Assembly (NCBI GenBank): GCA_021202465.1
Contig: JAJQCZ010000017.1
Coordinates: 1 to 34,392, forward strand
Reading direction: 5' to 3'
Length of the DNA stretch: 34,392 nucleotides
Origin: Lachnospiraceae bacterium
GTDB taxonomy: Bacteria > Bacillota > Clostridia > Lachnospirales > Lachnospiraceae
Position numbers and translations under genes: made by a program. The notes under the pieces are model-generated. The model was not told where the DNA came from, ran no database searches, and saw only the letters and a program-made list of their open reading frames with translations. This document shows positions 8,073-15,637 of the stretch, piece by piece. Position 1 is the stretch's first letter. Every line of letters begins with the position of its first letter.

Positions 8073-9485
8073 TTATGCGGCCGCTTTGCCGTCTGTATTC
8101 AGCATCCTGAAGATCCGCAGGATCATCACAATCGCGATGAGAAAGGTCAGCAGATCTGAGACAGGCATCGAATACAGCAAACCATTCAGGCCAAAGAAAA
8201 CCGGCAGGATCAGCGCCCAGCCCACGCCAAATACAACCTCACGGATCAGTGACAGGATAGAGGACTGCGCTGCCTTTCCCAGAGACTGCAGGCAGATAAA
8301 GGTTCCCTTGTTCAGCGTCGCCAGCGGCAGCATGCACAGGTAGATCCGGAACGCTTTCACGGCAAACTCCGAGTAATAGGAGCTTTCATTGGCCGCCCCG
8401 AAGATACTGATCAGCTGCAGCGGCAGCAGTTCCACGATGACAAGGGCCACCGCACCGACGATAAGTTCCGAGATCAGCAGCATTTTAAACAGCGTCAGCG
8501 CACGATCCAGCCGCTCCGCCCCCACGTTGTAGCCGATTACAGGGATACAGCCGGCGGCCAGTCCCACAGACACAGAGATCACAATCTGGAAAAATTTCAT
8601 GACAATTCCGAGAACGGCCATCGGAATCTGCGAATATTCTGCCAGGGAATAGATCGGATCCAGCGCGCCGTATTTCACGATCATGTTGTTGACAGCTGCC
8701 ATTGAAGCCACCACCGAGATCTGCGACAGAAAACTCGTGATTCCCAACGGAAGGAATGCCCTCATCAGACCGGGAAAGATCCCGAAGCTTTTTCTCTCAA
8801 GCCGGACCGCTTTCATGTGGAACAGGTACCAGATAGCCAGAACCGCCGTCAGAATCTGTCCCCCGACCGTCGCGATCGCGGCGCCCTTCATGCCCCAGTG
8901 GAGTCCGTAGATACAGATCGGATCGAATATAATGTTGAAGACCGCGCCCAGTACGGTGGAAGCCATGGCAAAGCGCGGGCTTCCATCGGACCGGATGATC
9001 GGATTCAGGCACTGACCGAACATATAGATCGGAATACCCGTGGTGATAAATGTAAAATACTCTTTCGCACACGCGTAGGTTTCCGCGTTGACCTTGCCCC
9101 CGAAGAAGGTCAGGATCGCTTCCTGCAACACGGCATAGACCACAGCCACGAAAAGTCCCACAATAATCACCAGGACCACGGCGCAGCCGATGCTCTTATG
9201 TGCATCCTCTTTTTCATTTTTCCCGAGGCAGATGCTGACGTAGGCGCAGCATCCGTCCCCGATCATCACGGCCAGGGACAGTGCTACGATCGTCAGCGGA
9301 AAAACCACGTTGTTCGCCGCATTTCCATACGAGCCGAGATACGACGCATTCGCGATGAAGATCTGATCGACGATATTATAGAGCGCCGCAACCAGCAGTG
9401 AGATGATGCAGGGAACCGAATACATTTTCATCAGCGTACTGAGTTTTTCTTCTCCCAGAAACGCATTGGCCCGTTCTTCCATCAT
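8073..9485 (-). CDS. MATE family efflux transporter (copy B)
   Basis: 470-residue polytopic MATE protein, a close paralogue of the protein at 1903-3330: shared blocks include LLVAALYNIVDQIFIAN, NPIIRSDGSPRFAM, FLSQIS, IPMAV and YSMPVSD. Unlike copy A it is inside the accessory operon. Its start overlaps the stop of the symporter gene: ATGATG at 9485-9480 overlaps TGA at 9484-9482. AGGAG lies one base before the first ATG and four before the second, so the start may be 9482. The tight coupling of an importer-type symporter with an exporter suggests that the pathway takes in one compound and expels it or a product. Confidence 0.92.
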   Translation of the reverse strand: MMEERANAFLGEEKLSTLMKMYSVPCIISLLVAALYNIVDQIFIANASYLGSYGNAANNVVFPLTIVALSLAVMIGDGCCAYVSICLGKNEKEDAHKSIGCAVVLVIIVGLFVAVVYAVLQEAILTFFGGKVNAETYACAKEYFTFITTGIPIYMFGQCLNPIIRSDGSPRFAMASTVLGAVFNIIFDPICIYGLHWGMKGAAIATVGGQILTAVLAIWYLFHMKAVRLERKSFGIFPGLMRAFLPLGITSFLSQISVVASMAAVNNMIVKYGALDPIYSLAEYSQIPMAVLGIVMKFFQIVISVSVGLAAGCIPVIGYNVGAERLDRALTLFKMLLISELIVGAVALVIVELLPLQLISIFGAANESSYYSEFAVKAFRIYLCMLPLATLNKGTFICLQSLGKAAQSSILSLIREVVFGVGWALILPVFFGLNGLLYSMPVSDLLTFLIAIVMILRIFRMLNTDGKAAA

Positions 9486-10837
9486 TCTCCTTTACCATAG
9501 GCATTCCGCATCTGCGGCAGATATTTTTCCACGTCCAGCAGCAGGATGCAGAGCAGCAGGACAGCGCAGACAATCGCATCGACCCAGATATAACTGAATT
9601 TCAGTGCGGAGATCACAGCCTCCGACTGGGCTGCCAGCGTCGAATCATATCCGGCCGCGGCAAGCACCCACATCACGCTGGCGCCGCCGATACCCATACC
9701 GATCTTCTGACCCATGGACTGTGAAGATGCCATCAGGCCTTCGGCATGAATCCCTGTCTTCCACTCTACATAGTTTGCCGAGTCGGCAATGAAGGCATAG
9801 ATTCCGGCAAACATCGGGCCGCCGGCAAAGCTTCGCAGGAACGCGCACGCCAGGAGGACGCCCTTGCTCGTCGGCGCTACATTGATCAGCGCGAAGCTCA
9901 GGATCAGACCGATCGAGCAGACCGACATAAAGCCTCTCTTGGAGAATTTCTGTGTCAGCCAGGGTGTCACGACCAGCATGATGATACTCGGAGCCACACC
10001 GAGTCCCAACAGTGTCGCCGTGTACATGGAGTCACCCAGCACCCAGGTGCAGTAATAAATGGTGCAGGAAGCCGCATTGGCATTGTAAACAAGCGTGCAG
10101 ACACCGAACATCAGACAGCACCAGAAATATTTGCATTTCAGGACAGCCTTGAACTGATCAAGCAGGGACGCGCCCTGTTTTTTCTCTTTGTTCATGTCCG
10201 CAGAGACATCCTGAGTCTCCGTGAGTTCCTGGCAAAGCAGCGCCTCGATCAGGATCAGCACGCCCGCGACCGCGCCGACGATCACGCTGGTGAATCTCCA
10301 GCCGACATTCAGATACAACACGGTGATGCCGCTTGCCGCCGCAATCTGCGCCAGGTTCTGCATAATGATCGCGATGGTCGACGTCAGCGTTCGATCCTGT
10401 GAATCATGGCTCATCCGCGCCAGCAGCGCCGTATGCGAGATTCCGTAGATCGTATAAACGATCGCGTTCAGGAAGATATACGTCACGTAGGCGTACACCA
10501 GCTTCATCCCGCTCTCCCAGCTCTGGGGAACGTTCAGAATCAGAATGATTCCGGCCAGCATCAGAGGAGCCGCCGCGAACACCCAGGGACGCGCTTTGCC
10601 GATCTTCGTATTCGTCCGGTCGACAATGCTGCCCATCGTGAAATCGCTGACACCGTCAAACACTCGCGCAACCACCATCATCGTCGCGATCGCCATCGGA
10701 GCGATCAGAGCCGTGTCCGTATAATAGGCTGTGATAAAATTGGACATCAGCACGCTCATGATGTTTCCGCCGCTCATTCCGCATCCATAGGCAACTTTCT
10801 GCGGAATCGGGATCTTCTTTGTTTCTTTTGTACTCAT
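9482..10837 (-). CDS. GPH-type MFS symporter (MelB-like)
   Basis: 451 residues with about 12 membrane segments. The N-terminal part (KVAYGCGMSGGNIM, then RVFDGVSDFTMGSIVDRT and GKARPWV) is the hallmark of the glycoside-pentoside-hexuronide:cation symporter family, where the Asp residues in helices II and IV coordinate the coupling cation. These proteins usually import sugars, glycosides or uronates with Na+ or H+, but related members carry other compounds. The ATG at 10837 follows AAAGGA; an upstream GTG at 10855 is less likely. It is 51 bases after the Gfo/Idh gene and overlaps the MATE gene, so it is translationally coupled to the exporter. Confidence 0.88.
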   Translation of the reverse strand: MSTKETKKIPIPQKVAYGCGMSGGNIMSVLMSNFITAYYTDTALIAPMAIATMMVVARVFDGVSDFTMGSIVDRTNTKIGKARPWVFAAAPLMLAGIILILNVPQSWESGMKLVYAYVTYIFLNAIVYTIYGISHTALLARMSHDSQDRTLTSTIAIIMQNLAQIAAASGITVLYLNVGWRFTSVIVGAVAGVLILIEALLCQELTETQDVSADMNKEKKQGASLLDQFKAVLKCKYFWCCLMFGVCTLVYNANAASCTIYYCTWVLGDSMYTATLLGLGVAPSIIMLVVTPWLTQKFSKRGFMSVCSIGLILSFALINVAPTSKGVLLACAFLRSFAGGPMFAGIYAFIADSANYVEWKTGIHAEGLMASSQSMGQKIGMGIGGASVMWVLAAAGYDSTLAAQSEAVISALKFSYIWVDAIVCAVLLLCILLLDVEKYLPQMRNAYGKGE

Positions 10838-10888
10838 TTTGTTTCCTTTCTTCACCCCTGTACTACAGGTCCGTTTCCTTCTTCTCCT

Positions 10889-11896
10889 TTATTCAAACGG
10901 GAACACAACGCCCGCCTGCGCACGCAGCTCCGTCATGATCTTCGAGATCGTCAGGGTCTGCTCCCACGGTGCGTCGCCGGCCTGCGTTTTGCCCTCACGG
11001 ATTGCTTTCTCAAAGCCCATCCACTCGTGCTCATACCCTTTCACAAAAGGCACCTCCGAGTTCACGATCAGCGGCGGCAGCCCGGGAACTTCCCGCACCG
11101 TTCCGTCCGGATTGCGGATCTCCAGATAATCCGGATTGGAGACAGAATTCATATAAATGCTGCCCTCCGTTCCCATGATCTCACAGTATTCCTCCCGCTC
11201 CTCCTCCGGCGTGTCGATCGTCGAAATGCATTCGATCTTAATTCCGCCCGGATACGTCACGGTGTAGTAATCTCTGGAATCGACGCCGGTATCCAGCTTC
11301 TCAAAATGGCCTTCCACCGACTCGTACCCTGTCCCGAAATGGCTTGTCATCCGACTCAGGATATACGGTCCCATATCCAGGAGCGACCCGCCGCCGGTTT
11401 CCAGCTTCTTTACACGATCCATAAACATCACGTTCGCTTTGCTGACGATCTTCGCGCCCGTCAGCGTACCGATCTTGCCGTCTTTGATGATGTGATCCAC
11501 GATATGACGGGACGGCAGAAAGGCCGGCCACAGGGCTTCGGAGAGGAAGACGCCCTTCTCTTTCGCCTTCTCAATCATGGTGTTCGCCTGTTTGTCGTTC
11601 ACGGCAAACGGTTTTTCCACGACCACATTCTTCCCATGCTCCAGCGCCATCAGGCACAGGTCCATATGCAGCTGGTTCGGCACTGCAATGTACACGACAT
11701 CAACGGCCGGATCACACATCAGCTCCTCATAGCTGTCGAAGATCTTCTGCCAGCCGTATTTCTCTGCAAAGGGCTTACAGGACTCCGCAGAGATTCCCGC
11801 CACGCCGTATTTCACGATGTTCTCATGATTCAGCTGTCCCAGGATGTCTGAGATCCATGACGCGATGGTTCCCGCGCCGCAAATTCCAATATTCAT
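10889..11896 (-). CDS. Gfo/Idh/MocA family NAD(P)-dependent oxidoreductase
   Basis: 335 residues. An N-terminal Rossmann domain starts GICGAGTIA (4-12); EKPFAVN (94-100) carries the conserved Lys95 that contacts cofactor and substrate; GGSLLDMGPY (169-178) is the second active-site segment. The His often found in the DxGxxH-type motif is Tyr178, as in the dihydrodiol-dehydrogenase-like branch. Members oxidise or reduce ring hydroxyls of sugars, inositols, dihydrodiols or glycosides. The ATG has AGGAGG close upstream. It is second in the operon, 21 bases after the FMN enzyme gene and before a glycoside-type symporter, which fits action on a sugar-like or glycosidic compound. Confidence 0.9.
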   Translation of the reverse strand: MNIGICGAGTIASWISDILGQLNHENIVKYGVAGISAESCKPFAEKYGWQKIFDSYEELMCDPAVDVVYIAVPNQLHMDLCLMALEHGKNVVVEKPFAVNDKQANTMIEKAKEKGVFLSEALWPAFLPSRHIVDHIIKDGKIGTLTGAKIVSKANVMFMDRVKKLETGGGSLLDMGPYILSRMTSHFGTGYESVEGHFEKLDTGVDSRDYYTVTYPGGIKIECISTIDTPEEEREEYCEIMGTEGSIYMNSVSNPDYLEIRNPDGTVREVPGLPPLIVNSEVPFVKGYEHEWMGFEKAIREGKTQAGDAPWEQTLTISKIMTELRAQAGVVFPFE

Positions 11897-11917
11897 GTCT
11901 TCTCCTCCTGAAAAGAT

Positions 11918-12922
11918 TTACCAGTTCTTTTTCCGAAGCGTCGTCGGATCAAAATGGTCTGTATCCCGTGTGCAGGTGCGCGCCATCACGCAGGCCAGCT
12001 CGGCAGTCAGCTCCCGCAGTCTCCGCTCGACCCCGGCAGCGCCTTCCTTCATATAAGGCTTGATGAGATTCCGCGCCACACACACCTGATCCGCACCAAG
12101 GGCCAGAGCCTTGTACGCATCGATGCCGCTCGTGATTCCGCAGTCTACGAAGATCTTCACCCGATCGCCCACAGCCTGACGGATCTCCGGCAGCACATAC
12201 AGCGGCGGCACAGCATCCACAATCTCGCCCTTGTGGTGAGAGAGAAGAATCGTGGCCACCCCCGCATCCGCACATTTCACCGCATCCTGCACGGACAGGA
12301 CACCTTTGGCGATAAACGGCAGCTTTGTGGCCTGCACATACATGGCGATCTCCTCGGTCGTCTTCGGGCAGAGCTGACCATAATCCGGCGTCGGATGGTA
12401 CAGCGTCCCGTCCGGAGCAATGCCGTGATCGATATCCATCGCCACGGCGAAACAGCCGCATTCCTCATCGTGACGGATCTCGGCGAGCACCGCCTCGTTG
12501 TCCCGCTGCATCTTGACAATGCGGACACATTTTGCACCTGTCGCCACAAGCTCGTCCACTTCCCGGTTCGAAATATATCCGAACAGAGTCGGCGTATTCA
12601 TCGCCAGCGCGCCTTTGGCGATCTCTGTCATACCATTCGGATGAAGCAGCGGCGCGATCGCCGAGAGACCTCCGACCATAATCGGCGTGTCAAAGGTTTC
12701 TCCCCACAGCTCCTTGTGCGTATCCGCCGTCCAGGAATCCAGATAGCGATATTCGATCATATAGCTGTCGTAGCATTCTCTGGTGATTTTGTTGGAATCA
12801 TCCTGTTCAGATCTCAGCGAGTAAGGAGTATAACCAAACTGCAGCCCATCCGCCCGTTTCGGGCTGTCCGGACCGCCGAAATACCTGTCCTCACTGTAAT
12901 CTGCCGGTTTCATTTCCTGCAT
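11918..12922 (-). CDS. FMN-dependent alpha-hydroxy-acid dehydrogenase-like enzyme
   Basis: 334 residues with the TIM-barrel pattern of the lactate/glycolate oxidase family: PIMVGGLSAIAPLLHPNG (80-97), LPFIAKGVLS (201-210, flavin-contacting Lys206), LLSHHKGEIVD (226-236) and DCGITSG followed by ALALGADQVCVAR for the FMN phosphate. His230 aligns with the catalytic base, but the Arg of SNHGGR that binds the substrate carboxylate is Glu233, so the substrate is unlikely to be an ordinary 2-hydroxy acid. The ATG at 12922 has GGGAGGAG upstream; a TTG at 12955 is a poor alternative. It is the first gene of the operon after its own promoter and operator-like dyad. Confidence 0.85.
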   Translation of the reverse strand: MQEMKPADYSEDRYFGGPDSPKRADGLQFGYTPYSLRSEQDDSNKITRECYDSYMIEYRYLDSWTADTHKELWGETFDTPIMVGGLSAIAPLLHPNGMTEIAKGALAMNTPTLFGYISNREVDELVATGAKCVRIVKMQRDNEAVLAEIRHDEECGCFAVAMDIDHGIAPDGTLYHPTPDYGQLCPKTTEEIAMYVQATKLPFIAKGVLSVQDAVKCADAGVATILLSHHKGEIVDAVPPLYVLPEIRQAVGDRVKIFVDCGITSGIDAYKALALGADQVCVARNLIKPYMKEGAAGVERRLRELTAELACVMARTCTRDTDHFDPTTLRKKNW

Positions 12923-12958
12923 ACTCTGTCTCCTCCCAGTTTTCTGAGTTGTCAATAA

Positions 12959-12987
12959 TTATGGAGTTTTGGCCAAATTTCACATAA
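12959..12987 (-). promoter_or_regulatory. Operator-like dyad at the operon start
   Basis: An imperfect palindrome with outer arms TTATG/CATAA and a perfect core TTTGGCCAAA (core 12967-12978 region) covers the predicted transcription start. It could be the LysR target or that of another repressor; its place downstream of the -10 is more typical of repression. Confidence 0.5.
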
Positions 12988-12990
12988 GTC

Positions 12991-13017
12991 ATTCTATCAC
13001 TCTTTCCAGAGCCGCAA
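12991..13017 (-). promoter_or_regulatory. Promoter of the accessory operon
   Basis: Extended -10 TGATAGAAT (TAGAAT at 12991-12996) with a TTGCGG at 13012-13017. The spacer is 15 bases, shorter than ideal, consistent with an activator-dependent promoter. Confidence 0.5.
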
Positions 13018-13070
13018 TAAATCACAAAATGGATTGAATGGTTCAAAAAACGAAGCGAAGATAAATATAG

Positions 13071-13104
13071 AAAAACCGCCGTGCAGATCCCTCCGCACGG
13101 CGGT
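13071..13104 (-). terminator. Strong intrinsic terminator of the LysR gene
   Basis: A perfect 10-bp stem ACCGCCGTGC/GCACGGCGGT (13075-13084 with 13095-13104) is followed on the minus strand by a T run. It separates the amidohydrolase-LysR unit from the operon that starts near 12985. Confidence 0.9.
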
Positions 13105-13130
13105 AAAACGTCTCCCATATTCATCTTTTA

Positions 13131-13187
13131 TGCCTGCTTTGCAGGCACCATCATATATGAAAGTCATCTGTTCCGGGACTTTCATAT
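13131..13187 (-). other. Two hairpins in the LysR 3' untranslated region
   Basis: Immediately after the LysR stop come an 11-bp stem (13155-13165 with 13177-13187) and a perfect 7-bp TGCCTGC/GCAGGCA stem (13131-13137 with 13141-13147), before the terminator. Neither has a T tract. They may protect the transcript's end or be a small repeat. Confidence 0.5.
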
Positions 13188-14084
13188 CTAAAAGACTGCA
13201 TCAAAGGACAGATTGATCTCTTTGAAATGCGTCCTCCAGTGTTTTGCAAAATTGACAAAGGTTCCGGCTGCCCTGGAGAGCGGCACATCATTGCGGTAAC
13301 ACATCCGCACCTCGTACTGCATCCGTGGCTCCAGCGGAATGATCTTCACGCCCGGATACACCGGCACCGTCTCCGCATCGCCATGAATCAGCGTGATCCC
13401 GAGGCCTTCCTTCACCATGCGTATCATATCCGTTCCCACCGGCACGGATACGGAGAGCTTGCGCGTAAAGCCGACCTTGCGGTACCTCTCCAGAAACGTC
13501 TCGTCGAACACAACATCATCGCAAAGAGACACAAAGTTCTCATTTTTCAGCTCTTCCAGATGAACCGACTCCCTCGTCGCCAGCGGGTGTTCCTCGTACA
13601 GAACGGCCAGAACCTCTTCCTTATAGAAAGGAATGGAGATCAGATCTTCATGTGACGACGTCATGGTGGAAAGAAACGCGACTTCCACCCCGCCCGTGCG
13701 CAGCTCCATCTCGATATCGTCGCTCTTCTGATAATTGATCACATAGTCCGGATATTCTTTTTTGAAATCAATGATCAGCTCGATGATCTTTCCCTCCGCA
13801 GCGACCCGGATCACATCCGGAGACTTTTCTTCCGGATGCAGTTCCTGATAGCACTGGGCCTGGAGCATGGCGATTTTTTCGGCATAGGGCAGAAAGAGCT
13901 TTCCATTGGCATTGAGCGTAAATCCGCGCCGGGTCCGGTCAAAGAGCGGCACTCCGAATTCCTCTTCCATCGACTGGATGTGACGCACAAGAGAGGACTG
14001 TGAAACAAAGGTCTTTTCTGCTGCGGAATAAGAGCTTCCAAGCTTTGCCAGCGCTAAAAACTCCTGAATATTTTTGGTTTCCAT
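13188..14084 (-). CDS. LysR-family transcriptional regulator
   Basis: 298 residues. Residues 1-65 form the winged helix-turn-helix: NIQEFLALAKLGSSYSAAEK, then SQSSLVRHIQSMEEEFGVPLF and the turn RTRRGFTLNANG. Residues about 90-298 are a periplasmic-binding-protein-like effector domain, here sensing an unknown compound. It is 64 bases downstream of the amidohydrolase gene and upstream of the six-gene operon, all in one direction, so it is the obvious candidate regulator of the island. The usual LysR arrangement is divergent, so control of the downstream promoter would be unusual but not rare. The ATG has only a distant AGGAG (about 13 bases). Confidence 0.92.
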   Translation of the reverse strand: METKNIQEFLALAKLGSSYSAAEKTFVSQSSLVRHIQSMEEEFGVPLFDRTRRGFTLNANGKLFLPYAEKIAMLQAQCYQELHPEEKSPDVIRVAAEGKIIELIIDFKKEYPDYVINYQKSDDIEMELRTGGVEVAFLSTMTSSHEDLISIPFYKEEVLAVLYEEHPLATRESVHLEELKNENFVSLCDDVVFDETFLERYRKVGFTRKLSVSVPVGTDMIRMVKEGLGITLIHGDAETVPVYPGVKIIPLEPRMQYEVRMCYRNDVPLSRAAGTFVNFAKHWRTHFKEINLSFDAVF

Positions 14085-14148
14085 CTCTTCAGCCGCTCTC
14101 CTCTCCGTTGTAATCTTTCATTCAGTCTACATAATTTCTCTCAAAAAA

Positions 14149-15189
14149 TCAATCACAGTACATCCTCTCCGCATTTCCGTGAAGTATCAGCTTTTTCTCT
14201 TCTTCCGGAATATCCAGCGCCCGCACGAAGGCCGGGCCGTCAGTCAGCCACTCCCTGCGCACCGGATAAGAGGTCCCGAAAATGATATGATCGGCGCCAA
14301 GCACCTTTACCGCACACTCCAGCTGTTCTTTTCCCCACGGCTGCGCATGTGACATTTCAAAATAAATGTGTTCTCTGAATCGTGCTTCCGTCTCGCCGCT
14401 GTCCGATTTAAAACGACTGACATCCTCGGTCTTCTTCGCCTGCCGGGGGAACATCATGCTGGCAATCGCGAAGAAGCCCCCTCCGAGCATGGAATGAACC
14501 ATCTTAATATGGGGGTATCTCACAAAGAAATCGCTGAACACCTCGCGTCCGACCGCCAGTCCCTGATCCACGCATCGTCCATAGGAACGTCTCACATTAT
14601 TGTAATCACAGAATGACTGATACTCCGCGGGAATCGGCGTATGATGCACGTAGACATTCATCTGAAGCTCATTGACTTTGGCAAAAAAGGCGGCAAATTT
14701 TTCGTCATCCAGATAGGTTTTCCCATAATGCGCGCTGACCTGAACCGCTTTCATTCCCAGCTCATCGTGGCAGCGTTCCAGTTCAGCCAGACTTTCCGGC
14801 GTTCCATACGGAGGAACCACCGCTAACGGGATCATCCGACCGCCACTTTTCTGCGCATACTCATACATTCCGTCGTTGAACATCCGGCAAAAATCCAGGC
14901 TCATCCATTCATGACATCCCGGCACCTTCAGTACAGCCTTTTCCACGCCTGCCAGATCCATGTCCGCCAGCTGCTTTTCCAGGATATAATCCCCTTGCAC
15001 ATAGTTCAGGTTCGGACTTCCCAGCGGCTTCTCCAGAACGACCTGTTTTTTCCCGTTTGCCCCCGGAATCTCTTCACATCGGCCGTACCAGCCAAACTCG
15101 CCCGGAACCTCCCCCAGAAATTGTTCCATCAGAGTTTCATCCGTAAAAAGCTTTTCGGGAATCCAGTATAAATTCGCGTCAATCACCAT
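14149..15189 (-). CDS. Divergent amidohydrolase-2 (ACMSD-like) family protein
   Basis: 346 residues with the TIM-barrel layout of the amidohydrolase-2/ACMSD-like decarboxylase-hydrolase family (VIDANLYW near the start, VHHTP at 181-185, VHSMLGGG at 231-238, FGTSYP at 304-309, NAERMY at the end). In metal-dependent relatives the start reads DxHxH and the end FGSDYP; here the two His are Asn6 and Tyr8 and the Asp is Ser307, while the His around 182-183 and His232 remain. A canonical metal site is therefore unlikely, so the chemistry must differ or be lost. The ATG at 15189 follows GGAGGAGACAGAG, nearly the same ribosome-binding region as that of the FMN-enzyme gene. First gene of the unit with LysR. 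Confidence 0.82.
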   Translation of the reverse strand: MVIDANLYWIPEKLFTDETLMEQFLGEVPGEFGWYGRCEEIPGANGKKQVVLEKPLGSPNLNYVQGDYILEKQLADMDLAGVEKAVLKVPGCHEWMSLDFCRMFNDGMYEYAQKSGGRMIPLAVVPPYGTPESLAELERCHDELGMKAVQVSAHYGKTYLDDEKFAAFFAKVNELQMNVYVHHTPIPAEYQSFCDYNNVRRSYGRCVDQGLAVGREVFSDFFVRYPHIKMVHSMLGGGFFAIASMMFPRQAKKTEDVSRFKSDSGETEARFREHIYFEMSHAQPWGKEQLECAVKVLGADHIIFGTSYPVRREWLTDGPAFVRALDIPEEEKKLILHGNAERMYCD

Positions 15190-15233
15190 CTCTGTCTCCT
15201 CCTTTGGGCTTGGCATTTCCCCGCCTGTCAGTC

Positions 15234-15242
15234 ATTGTATCA
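15234..15242 (-). promoter_or_regulatory. Putative promoter of the amidohydrolase-LysR unit
   Basis: Minus strand reads TGATACAAT (TACAAT at 15234-15239), an extended -10 about 45 bases before the start codon. No good -35 is visible, so an activator may be needed. Confidence 0.45.
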
Positions 15243-15385
15243 TTCCCCGTCAGGAGCCGTTCATTCATATTTCATGCGCAGTATTGCAGATTTCGCATCA
15301 TACTTCACCACAATTTCCTCTCGTGCCTGTTCGCAGGATCTCCTGTCTTTAAGGCAAAAATCCTACGAACATTTTTCCAACGAAA

Positions 15386-15415
15386 AAGAGAGACATCTGA
15401 CCAGACCTCTCTCTC
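15386..15415 (-). terminator. Terminator after tRNA-Leu
   Basis: Stem of AGAGAGA/TCTCTCT arms with an inner TCTG/CAGA pairing, followed on the minus strand by TTTTTCG, about 20 bases past the tRNA 3' end. Confidence 0.8.
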
Positions 15416-15435
15416 ATCCTTTGAAAACATATCAC

Positions 15436-15521
15436 TGCCGGCAACCGGGATCGAACCGGTACGAGTGTCGCCACCCGCAGGATTTTAAGTCCTGTGCGTC
15501 TGCCAGTTCCGCCATGCCGGC
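15436..15521 (-). tRNA. tRNA-Leu (anticodon TAA)
   Basis: 86-nt class II tRNA: acceptor GCCGGCA/TGCCGGC, anticodon loop CTTAAAA in a 5-bp stem giving TAA, a long variable arm, and T-loop GGTTCGATCCC-type. The 3' CCA is not encoded. It reads TTA/TTG codons. Confidence 0.96.
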
Positions 15522-15560
15522 TCTCTGTTCGCACGCGTCTTCGCGGCAACCGCGACATTT

Positions 15561-15588
15561 ATTATAACACATCGCGAACAAATTGCAA
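15561..15588 (-). promoter_or_regulatory. Promoter of tRNA-Leu
   Basis: TTGCAA (15583-15588), 16-base spacer, TATAAT (15561-15566) on the minus strand, about 40 bases before the tRNA 5' end. Confidence 0.75.
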
Positions 15589-15637
15589 GCTGTTCACGAA
15601 ACTCTTCTGACCCGTCATTCATCTCCCCGGGGAAATA

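Noticed and set aside
12997-13185. 62-codon frame right after the LysR stop
   Set aside because: It runs through two hairpins and the terminator, and lacks a ribosome-binding site.
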